64,000 nucleotides of DNA from Actinospica robiniae DSM 44927 (GTDB lineage Bacteria; Actinomycetota; Actinomycetes; Streptomycetales; Catenulisporaceae). The notes beneath the pieces were generated by a model. It was given only the letters and a program-made list of their open reading frames with translations. It did no database searches and was not told the origin of the DNA. Positions 43,087 to 51,502 of this stretch are shown here, piece after piece (position 1 is the first letter of the stretch; every line of letters begins with the position of its first letter). A program made the position numbers and the translations under genes. The stretch lies in assembly GCF_000504285.1 (NCBI RefSeq), contig NZ_KI632511.1:7360154-7424153 (forward strand). The letters run 5' to 3'.

Positions 43087-43573
43087 GGTACATCTCAGGC
43101 ACGACTCGGTCCCCGCTGACCCCCGGCTGCCCCCGCTGATCGCTCGCCCAGCTCATGTTGATCTGGGGCCGGGCCGGAGCGGGGTGCGAAGCGCGCATAC
43201 GAGGCGCGGGTTCGAAGCCGACTCCGCCAGGAGCGAGGCACTGAGCCAGGAGCCAGGCACCAAGCGAGCATCGCGGCCGAGAGCGCGTTCTCCTCGGCTC
43301 GGCGCGAGGCGCGCTGATGGAGGCGGCTTACGCCGCACGGGGGTTACCCAGAGTGACCGCCGCAAGTCTGGTCGGCTACATGGCCAACCGCCCGGGTATG
43401 CGATAGGCGAGGGTCCATTAGGCCTGGTGGCCGCGCATTTGTGGCCTGATCTTGCAGCCCGGCGCCCGCAGCCGCCGCTGCTACGGCTGGCGGAATGCGA
43501 GCCGATGGTTTAATGTTCAACTAACTGAGCGCTCGCGCCGCGGGCGCGTCAGTCGCTAGCTGAGGAGGCCGAG
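43087..43573. other. Nearly 500-base gap without a gene
   Basis: No frame here has both a ribosome site and recognisable protein. A GGTTCGA-containing stretch near 43190 superficially resembles a tRNA T-arm but its stem does not pair. A locally AT-richer patch (43511-43528, around TTTAATGTTCAACTAACTGA) probably holds the pirin promoter. The gap could also be a decayed gene. Confidence 0.45.
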
Positions 43574-44548
43574 ATGCCCGCCGTGACCACCGACAAACTG
43601 TTGGAGCTTCCGCGCGTTCCCGTACCCGACCCGCAGGTGTCCGCGCCGCGCCGGGTGCGGGCGATCACCAGCGCGCCCCAGGGCTTCGAAGGGGAGGGGT
43701 TCCCGGTCTACCGGGCCTTCGCGGGGGTCTCCAAGCAGGCCCTTGACCCCTTCATCCACATGGACCAGATGGGCGAGGTGGAGTACGCGGCCGGGGAGCC
43801 GAAGGGCACCCCTTGGCATCCGCACCGCGGCTTCGAGACCGTGACCTACCTGATCGACGGCACCTTCGTGCACCAGGACTCGCACGGCGGCGGCGGTGTG
43901 ATCACCGACGGCGACACCCAGTGGATGACCGCCGGCAGCGGCCTGTTGCACATCGAGGCCCCGCCGGAGTCGCTGGTGATGTCCGGCGGCCTGTTCCACG
44001 GGATCCAGCTCTGGGTGAACCTGCCCGCGGCCAACAAGTGGAACCCGCCGCAGTACCAGAGCATCGAAGGCCCGCAGGCCACCCTGCTCACCACCCCGGA
44101 CGGCGGCGCGCTGATCCGCGTGATCGCCGGCGAGGTCGGCGAGTACCGCGGGCCGGGCTCCACCTTCACCCCGATCACTCTGGTCCACGCCACCCTGAGC
44201 CCCGGCGCCCAGGTGACGCTGCCGTGGAACCCGCGCTTCAACGCGCTGGCCTACGTGCTCGGCGGCCGCGGCGCGGTCGGCCCCGACCTGCGTCCCCTCG
44301 ACGCGCACCAGCTCGCCGTGTTCGGGGACGGCGACAGCCTGACGATCGCCGCCACCGACCGCCCGGACAGCCGGACGCCGAACCTGGACGTGCTGCTGCT
44401 CGGCGGCCAGCCCATCCGGGAGCCCGTCTTCGCCTACGGACCCTTCGTGATGAACACGAAGGAGGAGGTCATGCAGGCATTCGAGGACTACCAGCGAGGC
44501 AAGCTCGGCGTGATCCCCACCGAGCCGGTGCCGCACCTCGGCGCCTGA
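43574..44548 (+). CDS. Pirin family protein
   Basis: This 324-residue bicupin protein has the metal-binding N-terminal motif TPWHPHRGFETVTYLIDGTF with HPHRG, and HQDSHGGGGVITDGDTQWMT then LHIEAPPE, the conserved first cupin. The second cupin begins near residue 195. Bacterial pirins bind iron; some act as quercetin dioxygenases and some influence pyruvate dehydrogenase. GAGGAGG lies eight bases before the ATG. The role here is not predictable. A strong hairpin follows the stop. Confidence 0.9.
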   Translation: MPAVTTDKLLELPRVPVPDPQVSAPRRVRAITSAPQGFEGEGFPVYRAFAGVSKQALDPFIHMDQMGEVEYAAGEPKGTPWHPHRGFETVTYLIDGTFVHQDSHGGGGVITDGDTQWMTAGSGLLHIEAPPESLVMSGGLFHGIQLWVNLPAANKWNPPQYQSIEGPQATLLTTPDGGALIRVIAGEVGEYRGPGSTFTPITLVHATLSPGAQVTLPWNPRFNALAYVLGGRGAVGPDLRPLDAHQLAVFGDGDSLTIAATDRPDSRTPNLDVLLLGGQPIREPVFAYGPFVMNTKEEVMQAFEDYQRGKLGVIPTEPVPHLGA

Positions 44549-44590
44549 CCCGAGGCTTCGGGAGCCGGGCGATCCGAGCAGTGTGTTCCG

Positions 44591-44629
44591 CGAGGGCGGG
44601 CCGGGCCGTGCAGGCCCGGCCCGCCCTCG
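44591..44629 (+). terminator. Strong terminator after the pirin gene
   Basis: A perfect 17-base-pair stem (44591-44607 with 44613-44629, right arm GGCCCGGCCCGCCCTCG) with loop GTGCA is followed by TTT. It lies about 40 bases after the pirin stop. Confidence 0.9.
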
Positions 44630-44652
44630 TTTCGGCTGGCTGGGCGGGCCTT

Positions 44653-44726
44653 GGCGCCCTCGGCGCCCTCGGCGCCCGCGCGGTCCGCCGGCGCAGTTCG
44701 GCAGCGCTGCCGAACTGCGCCGGCGG
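44653..44726. repeat. 42-base perfect palindrome preceded by three 9-base repeats
   Basis: Bases 44685-44726 are a perfect palindrome: left arm CCGCCGGCGCAGTTCGGCAG, central CG, then the exact complement, with no unpaired loop. Just before it GGCGCCCTC is repeated at 44653 and 44662, with a variant at 44671. It lies between two convergent genes and may terminate the glycosyltransferase transcript on the minus strand, but its perfect symmetry also allows a cruciform or protein-binding role. Confidence 0.75.
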
Positions 44727-44795
44727 GCGACAGGGCCCGGGGAGGCCAGTAAGGGCCTCTTTTCACTCTTGAGCTGTCAATCAGCGCACTGTGGT

Positions 44796-47270
44796 TCAGC
44801 CACAGCGGTACAGGGGCGCGGTCTCCTGCTGGACCGCGCCATACGCGGCCGCCGGCACCAGTCGGCATGACTTGGCCACCAGGGCGGCGACTCGCGCAAG
44901 ATCTGAGGTGTCGGTGACGCGAGCCGTGGTCGCCGCCCGCGTCTGCTTCGCGCCGTGCGTGCCGGAAGCACTCCGGGTGCTCGGGGAGCGCGTGCCGCGA
45001 CCGCGCATACCTCCGGTGAGCAGCACGTAATGGACCTCGCCGGCCCTGACCATGGCCTGGAACTGCTGCGGCTGCGGGAAGTCCGCATCGCCCGAGAACC
45101 CGCCCATCGGCAACACCGACGCGGTGTCCGCCAGGATGTAGGGCGTAGCCACACCCCACGACTCGGTCGCTACGAGGTACCGGGATCCGTCGCGATGATC
45201 GGTGAGGTACGACAGCAAGCGCGACTGCGCGGCGTCGAGCGAGGTCCGCGGGTTGAACGGATTGAACATCGCCGGGGTCGACCGGCCGCCCAGGCGGGTC
45301 TGCACCCCCTTTCTGGGCCCGAAGTGCATGCCTCCCTGGTATCCGCCCGCGTTGGCATTGCCGGAACTACCCGCGTAGGCAGGGTCGAACACTGATACCG
45401 ACCACGCTGCCGGGACGGCGAGCATCAGGGCGCAGCAGAGCCCTGCGGACCAACGTGTCATGCCGCTGCGCCGACCGGTGGCTCGACCCACGACCAGTGC
45501 CAGCGCCACCACCGTCACCGCGGCGGCCGAGAGCGGCAGCGCGATTCCGGGGAGGAAGCGCGGGAACGCGGCGCTCAGATACACCGACCACGTGAGCGTG
45601 ACGCCGGTCAGCACGGGCAGAATGAGTCGGTCGCGCGTCCTCCGCGGCGCCCGGTACAGCTGCACGGCATGCACGAGCCCGTACGCCGCGAGCGCCGCGA
45701 GCGGGGGCGCGAGGGCGACCACGTAGGTGGAGTGCGGCACGCTGCCCGCCGACATGGCGAGGCCCGTCATCAGCAACCAGCCCGTCCACATCAGTGCACC
45801 TGCGCGCACCACATCGGTGCGGCCGCGACCACGGCGCCAGAGCGCGAACGCGATTCCGGCGAGCGCGACCGGATAGAGCCACCCGACCTGTGAGGCCAGT
45901 TCGTGCTGGAAGAGCTTCCACCAGCCTGAAGACGATCCGCCGAAGTGCGTGCCCTGGTTCGCTGCCACGCTGCCGGTGCCGGCGGCCGATACGCCGACCG
46001 ATCCGAAGCGGGCCAGGCCGTTGTAGCCGAACACCATCGCAGCGGCGCTGTTGTTCGTCGACCCGTCGACGTAGGGCCGGTCGCCCGCGGGTGTCAGGGT
46101 CGCGATGATCACCCAGGACAGCGAGACCACCAGGCAGACCGCCCCTGCCACGAGCGTGTGCCGCAGCCGGACCAGGAGGCGCGGTGGGGCGGCGATCAGG
46201 TACGCGAGCGCGAATGCGGGCAGGACAGCCCAGGATTGCAGCATCTTCGCTTGAAAGGCCAGGCCGACCCAGACGCCGCAGAAGACCAAGGAGCGCAGCC
46301 GGCCGGTCTCCACGGCTCGTTGCCACGCCGCTGCGGCGAGCACCAGCAGACAGGTCAGCGCGGCATCCTCGAGCACCTTCCCGAACAGCGAGGCGACCAC
46401 CGGCGTCAGCGCGAAGATCGCGGCAGCGCACATTCCGGTCTTCGGGCCGAGCCAGCGGCGCACGGCCGCGTGCAGGGCCAGGACGGTCACCAGGCCTTCG
46501 ACCCCCTGCGGCAGCGCGAGCGACCACGGGTGGAAGCCGAACACCATGGCGCTCAATGCCTGCGGCCACAGGAACCCGGGGATCTTGTCGATCGTGATCG
46601 AGGCATTCGGATCCAAGGCCCCGAAGACGAACGCGCGCCAGCCCGTGGTCATCGACTTGACGGCCACCGCATAGAAGCCGTGGTACGTCGCGTGCGCCGC
46701 CTCCCAGCCGTACATGGCTCCCGCGAACAGGACGATGACGGTGAGAGCGCGGCGTTCCCACGCAGGGAAGGCCCCCCACCAGGAGCGAAGCCTGCCTTGG
46801 GCGCCGCCGGATGACGGCCTGACGTGGCGAACGGATGAATGAGCATCAGCTGGGATCAGCTTGCCCGTGCGTCCGTACGAGGCTGACCTGCCGTCAGCGG
46901 TCGGTTTGGCTCCTGTGGCCCTTGCTTTGACGGCGCGCGGCCCGGTGGCCGCGGACTGGGTCGCCGCGCGCTTCATCACCCCGTGCTGGGGCGCCCCCGG
47001 CTCGGTCCGCTTGACCGCGGCGGAGGCATTGCCCGCCGAACCCGTGGCGCCGATGGCCGTCTGCTCGCTCGCCCTGCCTTCCAGGGCTCCACCCTCGAGC
47101 CCCGCCCTTCGGGCTGCCGGGTATTCGGCGGCTTTGCCGGACGCGTCTGTCTCTGTGGTCGGTGTCTTCGTGACTGCTGCAGCCGTGAGCCCCGTGGCCG
47201 CCTCGATGGCGGCTGAGCCGCCAGAGGTCGCCACCGGGTCCAACTCGCCGTCCGTGGTGGACTGCGCCAT
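44796..47270 (-). CDS. GT39-like (PMT/ArnT) membrane glycosyltransferase
   Basis: The 824-residue protein has a 165-residue disordered Ala/Thr/Lys-rich N-terminus and then about 11 or more transmembrane helices. The first extracellular loop carries FGALDPNASITIDKIPGFLW, where the aspartates match the catalytic acidic pair of GT39/GT83 GT-C enzymes, followed by WPQALSAMVFGFHPWSLALP. A large C-terminal extracellular domain (about 620-824) ends in LVPAAAYGAVQQETAPLYRC. It transfers a sugar from a polyprenyl-phosphate carrier to an unknown acceptor. GGGAGCGGGGG precedes the ATG. The preceding 220-base spacer is AT-richer and contains TATGAT (47320-47325, minus strand). Confidence 0.85.
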   Translation of the reverse strand: MAQSTTDGELDPVATSGGSAAIEAATGLTAAAVTKTPTTETDASGKAAEYPAARRAGLEGGALEGRASEQTAIGATGSAGNASAAVKRTEPGAPQHGVMKRAATQSAATGPRAVKARATGAKPTADGRSASYGRTGKLIPADAHSSVRHVRPSSGGAQGRLRSWWGAFPAWERRALTVIVLFAGAMYGWEAAHATYHGFYAVAVKSMTTGWRAFVFGALDPNASITIDKIPGFLWPQALSAMVFGFHPWSLALPQGVEGLVTVLALHAAVRRWLGPKTGMCAAAIFALTPVVASLFGKVLEDAALTCLLVLAAAAWQRAVETGRLRSLVFCGVWVGLAFQAKMLQSWAVLPAFALAYLIAAPPRLLVRLRHTLVAGAVCLVVSLSWVIIATLTPAGDRPYVDGSTNNSAAAMVFGYNGLARFGSVGVSAAGTGSVAANQGTHFGGSSSGWWKLFQHELASQVGWLYPVALAGIAFALWRRGRGRTDVVRAGALMWTGWLLMTGLAMSAGSVPHSTYVVALAPPLAALAAYGLVHAVQLYRAPRRTRDRLILPVLTGVTLTWSVYLSAAFPRFLPGIALPLSAAAVTVVALALVVGRATGRRSGMTRWSAGLCCALMLAVPAAWSVSVFDPAYAGSSGNANAGGYQGGMHFGPRKGVQTRLGGRSTPAMFNPFNPRTSLDAAQSRLLSYLTDHRDGSRYLVATESWGVATPYILADTASVLPMGGFSGDADFPQPQQFQAMVRAGEVHYVLLTGGMRGRGTRSPSTRSASGTHGAKQTRAATTARVTDTSDLARVAALVAKSCRLVPAAAYGAVQQETAPLYRCG

Positions 47271-47490
47271 CCCCCGCTCCCTTCACCCGTCGCGATCTGA
47301 TCAACGCAAAGAGTAACCAATCATAGTGAGGGAGTATCAGCTCTGCCGATCGTCGATTCGGGTGAAAAGTCGTCAGTTTCCGCCGTCGAACGCCGCCCTC
47401 ACCGGGGCCTGGGATCCATCGTCCGACGAGACTGGAAGACTATGCAAGCAAAATCATGAACTTCCACCGCTTGGAGCAGTGGAGTGATCG

Positions 47491-48288
47491 TCATACCGCA
47501 GTGTGCTCCATCAGCAGACGGCCCATCAGGCCGCCGCCGAACACCACGAAACCGATGCCGATCAGCCAGGACACGAGCACCACGACGGTGCCGATCGCGC
47601 CATACGCGGCGGCGCTCGAGACGACGAGCGGGGAGAACACGATCGCGGAGAACAGGCGCAGGCCCACGAGGCCGGCAGCCGTCAGCATCGCCCCGGGCAG
47701 GAGCAGCAGCCAGCCGACCCGGCCGGCCAGCAGGAACCTGGCGGTCCACCAGAAGAAGGCCGATGAGCCCGCGGTCGCCACCGCCGTCTGCAGCAGCGTG
47801 CGCGACCATGTGCCGTACGGAAGCAGGCTGGTGTCCGCGGCCGCCAGGAGGAATCCGATCAGCGCGGCGAGCCAGACCACGCGCCGCCATACGCTCATGA
47901 GACGGGCCGGTGGCAGGGCCCAGATTCGCTCGAAGCCGACCTGGATGGCCGAGACGAAGGAGAGCCCGAACGCGGCGAGGCCGGCGAGGCCGAGCGCCGT
48001 GGTCGCCGAGAGCGCCTGCCCGGGAGGGCCGAAGACGGGGATGAGCTCCTGCGCCGCGCGATCGGACAGGCCGAGGGCCGCCGCCAGCCAGGACGGAAAC
48101 GCCCGTCCGCCCACCGGGTCCGCCGCCGAGACCACGAGCAGCAGCGGGATCAGCGTGACCAGCCCGAGGGCCGCGAAGCCGAGCGCGCGGTGCATCAGCT
48201 CGAGGTCCCGGCTCTCCTCCCACGCGCGGCGAGCGAAGCCGCGCCAGCCCCTGTTCCCCGTGGGTGCGGGCTGCGGCTCGGTAGTCAT
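47491..48288 (-). CDS. YihY/BrkB-family membrane protein
   Basis: This 265-residue protein has six hydrophobic helices in the YihY pattern: RALGFAALGLVTLIPLLLVV, GFERIWALPPARLMSVWRR and a SSAAAYGAIGTVVVLVSWLI segment followed by a short tail. This family was once misnamed ribonuclease BN and its role is unknown, possibly transport. GGGGGG lies five bases before the ATG at 48288. Upstream codons in frame (to 48357) have no support. It is upstream of, and in the same direction as, the GT39-like gene, with a 220-base gap. Confidence 0.85.
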   Translation of the reverse strand: MTTEPQPAPTGNRGWRGFARRAWEESRDLELMHRALGFAALGLVTLIPLLLVVSAADPVGGRAFPSWLAAALGLSDRAAQELIPVFGPPGQALSATTALGLAGLAAFGLSFVSAIQVGFERIWALPPARLMSVWRRVVWLAALIGFLLAAADTSLLPYGTWSRTLLQTAVATAGSSAFFWWTARFLLAGRVGWLLLLPGAMLTAAGLVGLRLFSAIVFSPLVVSSAAAYGAIGTVVVLVSWLIGIGFVVFGGGLMGRLLMEHTAV

Positions 48289-48743
48289 CCGTACCCCCCG
48301 TTGCCGTGGGACCGTGGCTGTTCGCCGGGAGGTGGGAGCGGGCGCGAGCACGGGCACTGAAACTCCTCGATGATCACCTTGGGTCGGCTCCGTGCAACCG
48401 ACTGTAGCGTCTTACGAGCACGTCCGCCGCCCCCGGTCGGCCACTTGTGCCCGCCCCCTACGTCTGGGCCGTCACCCACTCGTGCTGCCCTTCCTCCTCG
48501 AGTCGCGGTGTTGCGCATACCCGGCTGTACGCACTCGACTCGCCAGAACCCGCCGCGCCCGCTCACGTGTCCCGTCCGTATGACGCTCTCCACATACGGC
48601 ACGGATCCCCGGACGTCGCTGCCGCACCGGCTGTCGCAAGCCTTTGCGCAAAAGCTCCCACCATCCGTCCGCCGCCAGCCTGTGCGCTGGTCCGTGAGCG
48701 CGGCCTGCGATTAGGCTGGAGGCAATCGACAGGAGGAAACCCG
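48289..48743. other. Divergent spacer between yihY-like gene and thioredoxin
   Basis: I see no gene here. TAGGCT at 48713-48718 is a likely -10 for thioredoxin, placing its start point about 20 bases before the start codon. Confidence 0.4.
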
Positions 48744-49103
48744 ATGGCGACGCAGGAACTGACCCCCGCCAACTTCGAGGAGAACACCGACCGGGACGGC
48801 ATCACCGTCGTCGACTTCTGGGCTTCGTGGTGCGGGCCGTGCAAGCAGTTCGCGCCGGTGTTCGAACGCGTCTCGGAGAAGAATCCGGACATCCTGTTCG
48901 GGAAGGTCGACACGCAGACGCACCCGGATCTGGCCGCCACCTTCAACGTCTCGGCGATCCCGACGCTGCTCGTGATCCGGGACCGTGTGGTGCTCTACGC
49001 CCAGGCGGGCGCGCTGCCCGAACCCGCCTTCGAGGATCTGATCCAGCAGGCGCGCGACCTCGACATGGACCAGGTCAAGCGCGAAGCCGGCATCGCCGAC
49101 TGA
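48744..49103 (+). CDS. Thioredoxin
   Basis: This 119-residue cytosolic thioredoxin has the redox motif WCGPC (C30, C33) in VVDFWASWCGPCKQFAPVFE, the buried aspartate before it and the cis-proline in VSAIPTLLVIRD. It keeps protein thiols reduced, with electrons from thioredoxin reductase. It is about ten residues longer than E. coli thioredoxin at the C-terminus (DLDMDQVKREAGIAD). AGGAGG lies seven bases before the ATG. No thioredoxin reductase gene is nearby, so it is probably an additional copy. Confidence 0.93.
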   Translation: MATQELTPANFEENTDRDGITVVDFWASWCGPCKQFAPVFERVSEKNPDILFGKVDTQTHPDLAATFNVSAIPTLLVIRDRVVLYAQAGALPEPAFEDLIQQARDLDMDQVKREAGIAD

Positions 49104-49142
49104 GCAGCCGGCGGCTGCTGCCGAGCCGCCAACCCGCCGTCC

Positions 49143-49168
49143 GCGGTCCTGCTGAGGCGCAGGACCGC
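49143..49168. terminator. Hairpin between convergent thioredoxin and deacetylase genes
   Basis: GCGGTCCTGC (49143-49152) and its exact complement (49159-49168) flank a six-base loop. It can serve both genes. Confidence 0.7.
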
Positions 49169-49182
49169 CGACATGGCGGCTC

Positions 49183-49953
49183 TCAGTCTCGAGCTGCGGC
49201 GAGACTCGGGCGGGTGGCGCTGTCCTCGGTGAGCCGGTGCTCGCGGAGCGGCCCGACCCGCCAGCCCTGCTCGGCGCAGTGAGCCAGCAGCAGCGGGAGC
49301 GCGCCGAGCGTGGCGCGCCACGACTCCGGCTTCGAGGTGCAGTCGGAGTCGTGCAGCAGCACGGTGCCCCCGCCCCGCAAGTCCTTGGCCACCGTCTGGA
49401 AGACCGACTCCGGCGTCGCCTTCGCCGTCCAGTCCCGGCCCCAGGCGCTCCACAGCACCGGCCGCAGGCCGAGCTTGCGACACGCCGAGAACGTCGCCGC
49501 GGTCGCCACGCCGTACGGCGGCCGGTACCACTCGGGTGCGCGGCCGATGGCGCTCGCCACCTCGTCGCGTCCCTGCCGCAGGTCCCGGAACGTCTGCGCG
49601 GGCGGTACCGCCACGTGGGCGCGGTGCGCCCAGCCGTGCAAGGCCACCTCGTGTCCGGCGTCCGCGATCTCCCGGGCCAGCCACGGCGCCTTCTGCACCA
49701 TCTCGCCGAGCAGGAAGAAGGTGGCCTTCACGCCGGCCTCGTCGAGGGCCGCGAGGAACAACGGGGTCGACGCCGGGTCCGGCCCGTCGTCGAAGGTGAG
49801 CGCGACGTGCCCGCGGTCGCCGATGCCGGTCAGCCGCGGCCAGAGGGTGGCTCGGACCGGGCCGAGGCTGGTGACGCTCGGCGCTGCGTGCGCCACCGCT
49901 CCCGCGGCGGCCAGGCCGGCCGTGTACTTGGCCAACGTCGCGAGCTTGCTCAC
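49183..49953 (-). CDS. Polysaccharide deacetylase (NodB domain)
   Basis: This 256-residue protein has a hydrophobic N-terminal helix (about 8-25, signal or anchor). The NodB domain follows: TFDDGPD (D55, D56), HGWAHRAH (H105, H109, metal ligands), RPPYGV and LWSAWGRDW, then LLHDSD with the catalytic histidine. It removes N-acetyl groups from an extracellular glycan such as peptidoglycan or chitin-like polymer. Its GTG start overlaps the stop of the upstream glycosyltransferase (GTGA, 49950-49953), so both are translated together. Confidence 0.9.
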   Translation of the reverse strand: MSKLATLAKYTAGLAAAGAVAHAAPSVTSLGPVRATLWPRLTGIGDRGHVALTFDDGPDPASTPLFLAALDEAGVKATFFLLGEMVQKAPWLAREIADAGHEVALHGWAHRAHVAVPPAQTFRDLRQGRDEVASAIGRAPEWYRPPYGVATAATFSACRKLGLRPVLWSAWGRDWTAKATPESVFQTVAKDLRGGGTVLLHDSDCTSKPESWRATLGALPLLLAHCAEQGWRVGPLREHRLTEDSATRPSLAAARD

Positions 49954-51230
49954 GCGGCACCTCTCGTCTCGTTCTCTCGGCCGACCTTGTCGGCCGCACC
50001 CTGTGCGAACCGGCCGAACCGCGACGCCCGCGAGCGGCGTTCCTGTTGCCGCGGCAGTCGGGCATCCGAACCTGCCGCTTCGGCTCCGAGGCCGACCGTC
50101 GTTCGACGCGGTGCTACTCCGAGGATCACGGTAACGGGATCGGCCGCGAAGTCCGGCACCGGCCCCGGCGTGGCCTGAGCGAAAGCCTTCTGCAGCGCGC
50201 CTCGCAGGTCAGCCGCATCGGTGATCCAGCGGGCCGCGCCTGCCTCGTCGAGCGCCTGCGCGTTGGTCTCCCCGTGGCCCGGCAGCGTCCGGTACGTCAC
50301 GACCGGCAGGCCGCAGGCGCGCGCCTCGTATACGGACATACCACCGGCGTTCTGCACCAACACATCTGCGGCGTGCATCAGGCTCGGCATGTCCTCGACC
50401 CAGCCGTAGACGTGCTTGACCCCCTGCTCGGCCAGCCGGCGCCGGAGCTCCTCGTTGCGGCCGCACACCACCACGCAGTCCGCCAGGCCGGTGGCAGCGA
50501 TATCCCGCACGGTCTCGTCGATCTCGCCGATGCCCCACGAGCCGCCCACCAGCAGCGCCAAGCGTCCGTGCGGGGGCAGCCCCATGCGCTCCCTCGCCTG
50601 GGCGCGCGAATCCGGGCAGCGCCGCACGAATCGTGGATCCACGGCCGGGTCCACGGTCACCACTTGCGACGCGCCGAGCGCCCGGGCCTGCCCGGCCGCG
50701 ACGTCGTGCACCGCGGTGTGCGCGTCCACGCCCTCGCCCACCCACAGCCGGTGCACCGAATAGTCCGTCAGGTACGTCACGACCGGGACGTCGAGCCGTC
50801 CGCTCGCCCGCATGCGGCCCAGCACCTGGCTGGCCAGCGGATACGTCGAGACGACCACCCGCGCGTCGGTGCCGATCGCCTCCGTCATCCGGCGCATGGA
50901 GAGTGCTGAGATCAGCGACACCTGCAGCGACAGAGCCCGTGAGCGATCGAGCGCGCCGTAGAGCGCTTGATAGGTCCACGGCGCCGTCAGCAGCATATTG
51001 TGATAGGAGTCGCAGATCAGCCGCCCCAGCGGCCCCGGCAACTGGTCGAGGAAGTCGTGCCGTTCCACCTCGAGGCCCGCTCCGCGCAGGCGCCGCGCGA
51101 GCTCGTTCGCGGCGGCGTCGTGACCCGCGCCCACACTCGCCGAGAAGACCACCGCCCGCCCCGCGCCCGGCCGCACAACCTGCGGCACGGCAGCGCGTAT
51201 TCGTCGGCCCACGGTTTCCTCCGTCGTCAT
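49950..51230 (-). CDS. GT28-type glycosyltransferase (MGDG synthase / MurG-like)
   Basis: The product is about 426 residues and has a GT-B fold. The N-terminal acceptor half has VVFSASVGAGHDAAANELAR and YLTDYSVHRLWVGEGVDAHT, as in monogalactosyldiacylglycerol synthase-like enzymes. The C-terminal donor half has ALLVGGSWGIGEIDETVRDI, VYGWVEDMPSLMHAADVLVQ and NAGGMSVYEARACGLPVV, the MurG/GT28 nucleotide-sugar site. It probably glycosylates a lipid. Its stop overlaps the start of a deacetylase, suggesting the pair makes and then deacetylates a glycolipid. The start is uncertain: the ATG at 51230 has a poor ribosome site and a TTG at 51275 is possible. Confidence 0.83.
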   Translation of the reverse strand: MTTEETVGRRIRAAVPQVVRPGAGRAVVFSASVGAGHDAAANELARRLRGAGLEVERHDFLDQLPGPLGRLICDSYHNMLLTAPWTYQALYGALDRSRALSLQVSLISALSMRRMTEAIGTDARVVVSTYPLASQVLGRMRASGRLDVPVVTYLTDYSVHRLWVGEGVDAHTAVHDVAAGQARALGASQVVTVDPAVDPRFVRRCPDSRAQARERMGLPPHGRLALLVGGSWGIGEIDETVRDIAATGLADCVVVCGRNEELRRRLAEQGVKHVYGWVEDMPSLMHAADVLVQNAGGMSVYEARACGLPVVTYRTLPGHGETNAQALDEAGAARWITDAADLRGALQKAFAQATPGPVPDFAADPVTVILGVAPRRTTVGLGAEAAGSDARLPRQQERRSRASRFGRFAQGAADKVGRENETRGAA

Positions 51231-51431
51231 CGGGTCTGCCGACGACAAGTCGGGGGCCGACGGCGCAGACGCCAAAGTAGCGGGTGGAAAAGTACCGTGC
51301 CTAGGGTCCCGAAGAGCGAAGTTCCGGTGAACGGGTCATTCCTGGGGAGGACACAACCCCTAAGGGATGCCCCGCACGTCGCGGCGGCTCCAGCGGCGGC
51401 GACCCACCGGACCTGGACGGACGGGGAGGGC

Positions 51432-51461
51432 TTGACGCACAAAGCTAACTGCATTAGCTTT
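51432..51461 (+). promoter_or_regulatory. TetR-type operator over the hydrolase promoter
   Basis: TTGACG (51432-51437) is a -35 element, and TAGCTT (51455-51460) lies 17 bases further as a -10. AAAGCTAA (51441-51448) and TTAGCTTT (51454-51461) form a perfect inverted repeat covering the spacer and the -10. The TetR gene in the same operon is the obvious repressor. Confidence 0.7.
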
Positions 51462-51502
51462 AAGGCTATCGGACTTCGCCAATCCAGCCGAGGGGAACGA
51501 CC

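Noticed and set aside
43185-43210. Possible tRNA T-arm (GGTTCGAAGCC)
   Set aside because: The flanking five-base stems do not pair and no acceptor or anticodon arm can be drawn around it.
48447-48743. Long N-terminal extension of thioredoxin
   Set aside because: Thioredoxin starts right after AGGAGG at 48744; the upstream frame has no thioredoxin or signal-peptide features.
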